DNA of 9,073 bases from an uncultured Coriobacteriaceae bacterium (lineage in GTDB: Bacteria; Actinomycetota; Coriobacteriia; Coriobacteriales; Atopobiaceae), in NCBI GenBank assembly GCA_902772085.1, contig CACXZL010000048.1:1-9073 (forward strand), given 5' to 3'. The notes under the pieces are model-generated. The model was given only the letters and a program-made list of their open reading frames with translations. It was not told the origin of the DNA and ran no database searches. A program made the position numbers and the translations under genes. Shown piece by piece: positions 7,294 to 9,073 of the stretch (position 1 is the first letter of the stretch; each line of letters begins with the position of its first letter).

Positions 7294-7383
7294 CAAGGAC
7301 GGCGGCCCCGAAGTGCACCGCGCTCAAACAGTCCTCGCTTCGCTGCGGAACTGCGTCGGTGCACTTCGGGGCCGCTGTCCTTG
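7294..7383. repeat. Long inverted repeat, 27-bp arms, 36-nt loop, after the MFS gene
   Basis: The arm at 7294-7320 (starting CAAGGACGGCGGCCCC) pairs with 7357-7383 (ending GGGGCCGCTGTCCTTG) at 26 of 27 positions, the one exception being a G-T wobble. The loop contains a further CAGT (7329-7332)/ACTG (7350-7353) pairing extended by CC/GG. There is no T-run on either side, so it is not a textbook intrinsic terminator. It may still end transcription from both sides, or be a member of a dispersed palindromic repeat family. Confidence 0.85.
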
Positions 7384-7403
7384 CGAGCGCGCGAACCTAA
7401 ACT

Positions 7404-7493
7404 GCCTATCTGGAAAAGCACCTGACATGGTGAAAAAGGCTCGGTCCCAAAACCCCATGGGCAGATGGTAGGCTTCCGACTGAGGTGCGGGAC
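7404..7493. other. Possible structured RNA or repeat remnant
   Basis: GCCTATCTG (7404-7412) pairs with CAGATGGTAGGC (7462-7473), leaving a three-base TGG bulge. Inside it CACC (7419-7422) pairs with GGTG (7429-7432), and GTCCC (7444-7448) could pair with GGGAC (7489-7493), crossing the outer stem. The combination could be chance, but base composition here is lower in GC than the surroundings. I recognise no known riboswitch or small RNA. Confidence 0.25.
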
Positions 7494-7509
7494 AGAAGGT
7501 ATACATCCC

Positions 7510-7535
7510 CCAGGAGGTGGCGACCACCTCGCTGG
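7510..7535. repeat. Perfect small hairpin GAGGTGG-CGA-CCACCTC with flanking pairs
   Basis: GAGGTGG (7514-7520) and CCACCTC (7524-7530) form a seven-base-pair stem with a CGA triloop. CCAG (7510-7513) and CTGG (7532-7535) continue the stem after a one-base bulge (G7531). It lies in the intergenic stretch and is not followed by a T-run. Confidence 0.6.
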
Positions 7536-7649
7536 AACCTGCCGCAGCGGAGCGCGGGCACGGCGGGAGGCGGGCCGCGATGGCTGCCCCGCCCGTTTCG
7601 CGCGCCGGGGCGGCCTTGGGGCCCGCGGGCGGAGCCGCCTCCTGCAAGC

Positions 7650-7680
7650 GTGAACCCGGCTCCGTGGGACGAGGGTTCAC
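7650..7680. repeat. Inverted repeat GTGAACCC / GGGTTCAC
   Basis: Eight perfect pairs (7650-7657 with 7673-7680) enclose a 15-nt loop. The right arm overlaps the first copy of GTTCACGGTTGC, so this hairpin competes with pairing to the later inverted copy. Confidence 0.6.
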
Positions 7681-7794
7681 GGTTGCATAAAGATTCGCAC
7701 TGACGCCCACGCCAACTGGGTCTTTACCACTTTTGATGCCCCTATTCCGCAACCGTGAGCTCCCAGCACTCGCCCAGAGTTCACGGTTGCGGAA
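7675..7794. repeat. GTTCACGGTTGC repeat cluster with an 18-bp stem-loop
   Basis: GTTCACGGTTGC is present at 7675-7686 and 7779-7790, and its inverse core GCAACCGTGA at 7749-7758. The inverse copy forms a strong stem with the second copy: TTCCGCAACCGTGAGCTC (7745-7762) against 7777-7794, with one G-T wobble in 18 positions and a 14-nt loop. It can instead pair over 10 bases with the first copy (7677-7686). The 7674-7761 segment, bounded by inverted copies, has the look of a tiny non-autonomous element, but no target duplication is clear. Confidence 0.6.
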
Positions 7795-7949
7795 CCGCGT
7801 GGCGGCGCAAGGCCTCTAGCTGGGCTTTTGCCGCGCGGGCTCGCGACGCAGCGCAAGCGTGAGCCCCCTCTTCCCCGCCCTAGGTCGCGCGCCTTCGCCT
7901 CGCCCGCAGGCCTCAGGGCCGAGCCGTTGTTCTTTTCCGTAAACCTCTG

Positions 7950-9038
7950 TTAGACCACCGCTGACACGAACGAAAGTTCGTACAGGTCGTCCAGGTCGAC
8001 CTCATCGGCCCAGACCCTGCCTCCCCAGTACTCGTCGAAGAACGGCTGCGTCGCGTCCCACATGTCTCGTATCCGCAGGTCGGTGAGGCCGTTGGCGACC
8101 TGCGGGGAGAGCATGCCGAGCCTCGTGGCGTCCGAGCGCCTGGCCTGCTCCTCCCAGCAGAACCACGAGAGGTAGAGCGGCAGCCTCCTCGTGGACACGC
8201 CGTCGAGGCCGGCGAGGAAGTGGTCGAGCCTGGAGTGCAGGGCGTTGACCATCCCCAGCTCGTCCTCGCCCGCGGACTTGGAGTTGTACCGGTTGTGCGC
8301 GAGGACGCGCGAGTCCGCCAGAGGGACGACGTAGGAGCCCAGCTCGTCGGTCGAGACCACGGCGCCCGCGAGCGCGACGCCCTCGATACCCGCCCTGACC
8401 TGCGCGGTCCCGGGCCTGCCGCGGCCGACCAGGCGGCAGAAGCAGTCGCCCAGGTCGTTCACGCCGGTCAGCACGCACGCCTTCTCGCCCGAGATGCCCC
8501 TGAGCCTCACCCCGTGCCCGTTCTCGTGCGGGGCGCGCGGAATCTTCACGCGCGCGCGGCCCCTGTGGCCGGAGAGCGACTCGTTCGGGTACTTCTCGTC
8601 GATCTGCACGCTCGTCCCCCGGTCGCAGCGGAACGGCGCGAGCCTGGACTCCATCACCGAGCACACCCTCATGCGCATGTACCAGGACGTCTTCAGGCAC
8701 ACGCCGCACCTCTCGGCGAGCTTCCTCAGCGGCAGCCCCTCGACCATGCCCTCGACGTAGGAGGCCCAGGTCTCGGCGCCGAGCTTCGAGAGCGCGAGCA
8801 CGCGGTCGGTCCTGGCGGTGAACGTCCTCCCGCACCCGCGGCAGAGCCACACCTGCGCGCCCTTGCGGCCGTGCCCCTTCCTCACGACGTGGTGGTGCCC
8901 GCACCTCGGGCACCTGTCCGGATCGCCGTCCCCTCTCCTCGAGGTCTCCTCGAACACGGCCGCCTTCAGCGCGGCGATCAGCGACTCCTTCTGCTCGCGC
9001 GGGAGCTCGAGCGCCCTTTGTAGTATACTCTCGTACAT
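7950..9038 (-). CDS. IS1595-family transposase (zinc ribbon plus ISXO2-like DDE domain)
   Basis: The 362-residue protein begins with a helical segment and then a zinc ribbon CPRC (43-46) ... CRGCG (66-70). The helix-turn-helix-like segment LPLRKLAERCGVCLKTSWYM (102-121) follows, then an ISXO2-type catalytic domain. Candidate catalytic acids are D147 in VQIDEKY and D231 in STDELGSY. The third region is VNALHSRLDHFL (264-275), followed by GVSTRRLPLYLSWF (280-293), which closely resembles the end of other IS1595 transposases. The basic residue I would expect after LHSRL is Asp here (D272), so catalytic competence is uncertain. The frame is intact over its full length. The ATG at 9036-9038 is preceded by GAGGGGG. 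GC content and GC-ending codons are clearly higher than in genes 1-7276, which suggests arrival from, or adaptation to, a more GC-rich host. Confidence 0.88.
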   Translation of the reverse strand: MYESILQRALELPREQKESLIAALKAAVFEETSRRGDGDPDRCPRCGHHHVVRKGHGRKGAQVWLCRGCGRTFTARTDRVLALSKLGAETWASYVEGMVEGLPLRKLAERCGVCLKTSWYMRMRVCSVMESRLAPFRCDRGTSVQIDEKYPNESLSGHRGRARVKIPRAPHENGHGVRLRGISGEKACVLTGVNDLGDCFCRLVGRGRPGTAQVRAGIEGVALAGAVVSTDELGSYVVPLADSRVLAHNRYNSKSAGEDELGMVNALHSRLDHFLAGLDGVSTRRLPLYLSWFCWEEQARRSDATRLGMLSPQVANGLTDLRIRDMWDATQPFFDEYWGGRVWADEVDLDDLYELSFVSAVV

Positions 9039-9073
9039 ACCGTCCCCCTCTTCGGTCGGCTTTGTTTGGCGAC
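7950..9073 (-). mobile_element. Insertion sequence of the IS1595 family (ends not determined)
   Basis: Only the transposase and 35 bases upstream of it are certain. I compared the right edge of the window, read inward, with the sequence just beyond the transposase stop and found no convincing terminal inverted repeat. The transposase-proximal end therefore probably lies beyond base 9073, and the other end lies somewhere in 7800-7949. An 8-bp target duplication, usual for the family, could not be sought. Confidence 0.6.

Larger units (their letters stand above)
7644..7862. repeat. Direct repeat GCAAGCGTGA, two copies
   Basis: GCAAGCGTGA occurs at 7644-7653 and 7853-7862. In both copies the sequence continues in a similar way (ACCC versus GCCC). 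The copies flank the GTTCACGGTTGC palindrome cluster on both sides, which may mark the edges of a duplicated or inserted segment, or be chance in GC-rich DNA. Confidence 0.4.
7277..7949. other. 673-bp intergenic stretch rich in palindromes, no credible gene
   Basis: Between the MFS gene and the transposase (convergent genes) no reading frame looks like a real protein. A 142-codon minus-strand frame (7324-7752) runs through the 27-bp inverted repeat and has the Ala/Pro/Arg-rich composition typical of GC-rich non-coding DNA. The stretch holds the inverted repeats listed separately, a moderate-GC block (about 7395-7510) and very GC-rich blocks (about 7540-7660 and 7795-7920). No tRNA, CRISPR array or T-tailed intrinsic terminator was found. 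Confidence 0.6.

Noticed and set aside
7294..7383. Intrinsic terminator of the MFS gene
   Set aside because: The stem is strong, but neither strand has a T-run after it, so the classical assignment is not supported; it was kept as a repeat.
7650..7680. GGGTTCAC resembling a tRNA T-arm
   Set aside because: No cloverleaf can be drawn: the acceptor, D and anticodon stems are missing.
7324..7752. 142-codon minus-strand open frame between the MFS gene and the transposase
   Set aside because: It crosses the 27-bp inverted repeat and other hairpins, has Ala/Pro/Arg-rich low-complexity composition and matches no family I know.
8220..9023. 267-codon forward open frame and a 303-codon minus-strand frame in the same region
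   Set aside because: Both are Arg/Ala/Pro-rich shadows of the GC-rich transposase gene.
1..9073. CRISPR array, toxin-antitoxin pair or phage-defence operon
   Set aside because: There are no regularly spaced repeats and no small paired genes; vsr alone is a repair enzyme, not evidence of a defence system.

Overview
The window looks like a chromosomal segment of a moderately GC-rich actinobacterium, most likely of the class Coriobacteriia (Olsenella/Atopobium-like). This is inferred from the gene types (a cytoplasmic-type zinc-dependent phospholipase C homologue, a UMF1-type MFS carrier, a DXS-like enzyme), the strong GGAGG-type ribosome binding sites and the base composition. No rRNA or tRNA gene is present to settle the taxonomy, so the placement is tentative.

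Layout. 1-123 (+): the last codons of an unidentified gene, overlapping the end of the next gene tail to tail. 110-1549 (-): an atypical ROK-family sugar-kinase-like protein with a long unrecognised N-terminal half. 1673-2473 (+): a calcineurin-like (PP2A-type) metallophosphatase, divergent from the ROK gene across a 123-bp region that seems to hold back-to-back promoters. 2507-5853 (-): a three-gene same-strand set, transcribed in the order zinc-dependent phospholipase C family protein (4903-5853), DXS-like transketolase-family synthase (3033-4784) and Vsr-type mismatch endonuclease (2507-3010). 6038-7276 (+): a UMF1-family MFS transporter, divergent from the phospholipase-like gene. 7277-7949: a 673-bp stretch without a credible gene, crowded with palindromes. 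7950-9073 (-): an IS1595-family transposase of clearly higher GC content, running to or near the right edge of the window.

How the parts relate. The metabolic genes do not form one recognisable pathway. The DXS-like enzyme and vsr are only 22 bp apart and are probably co-transcribed. The 118-bp gap between the phospholipase-like gene and the DXS-like gene has no clear terminator, so all three may share one transcript. The region after the MFS gene looks like an insertion-prone boundary: a 27-bp-arm inverted repeat directly follows the MFS stop codon, then come several nested hairpins, then the insertion sequence.

I do not see a convincing undescribed multi-gene system. The most unusual points are the DXS-like enzyme, in which several positions expected to contact glyceraldehyde 3-phosphate are changed; the ROK-like protein, which lacks both the DNA-binding and the zinc motifs; the vsr gene with no cytosine methyltransferase nearby; and the palindrome cluster at 7294-7794 with mutually exclusive pairings.
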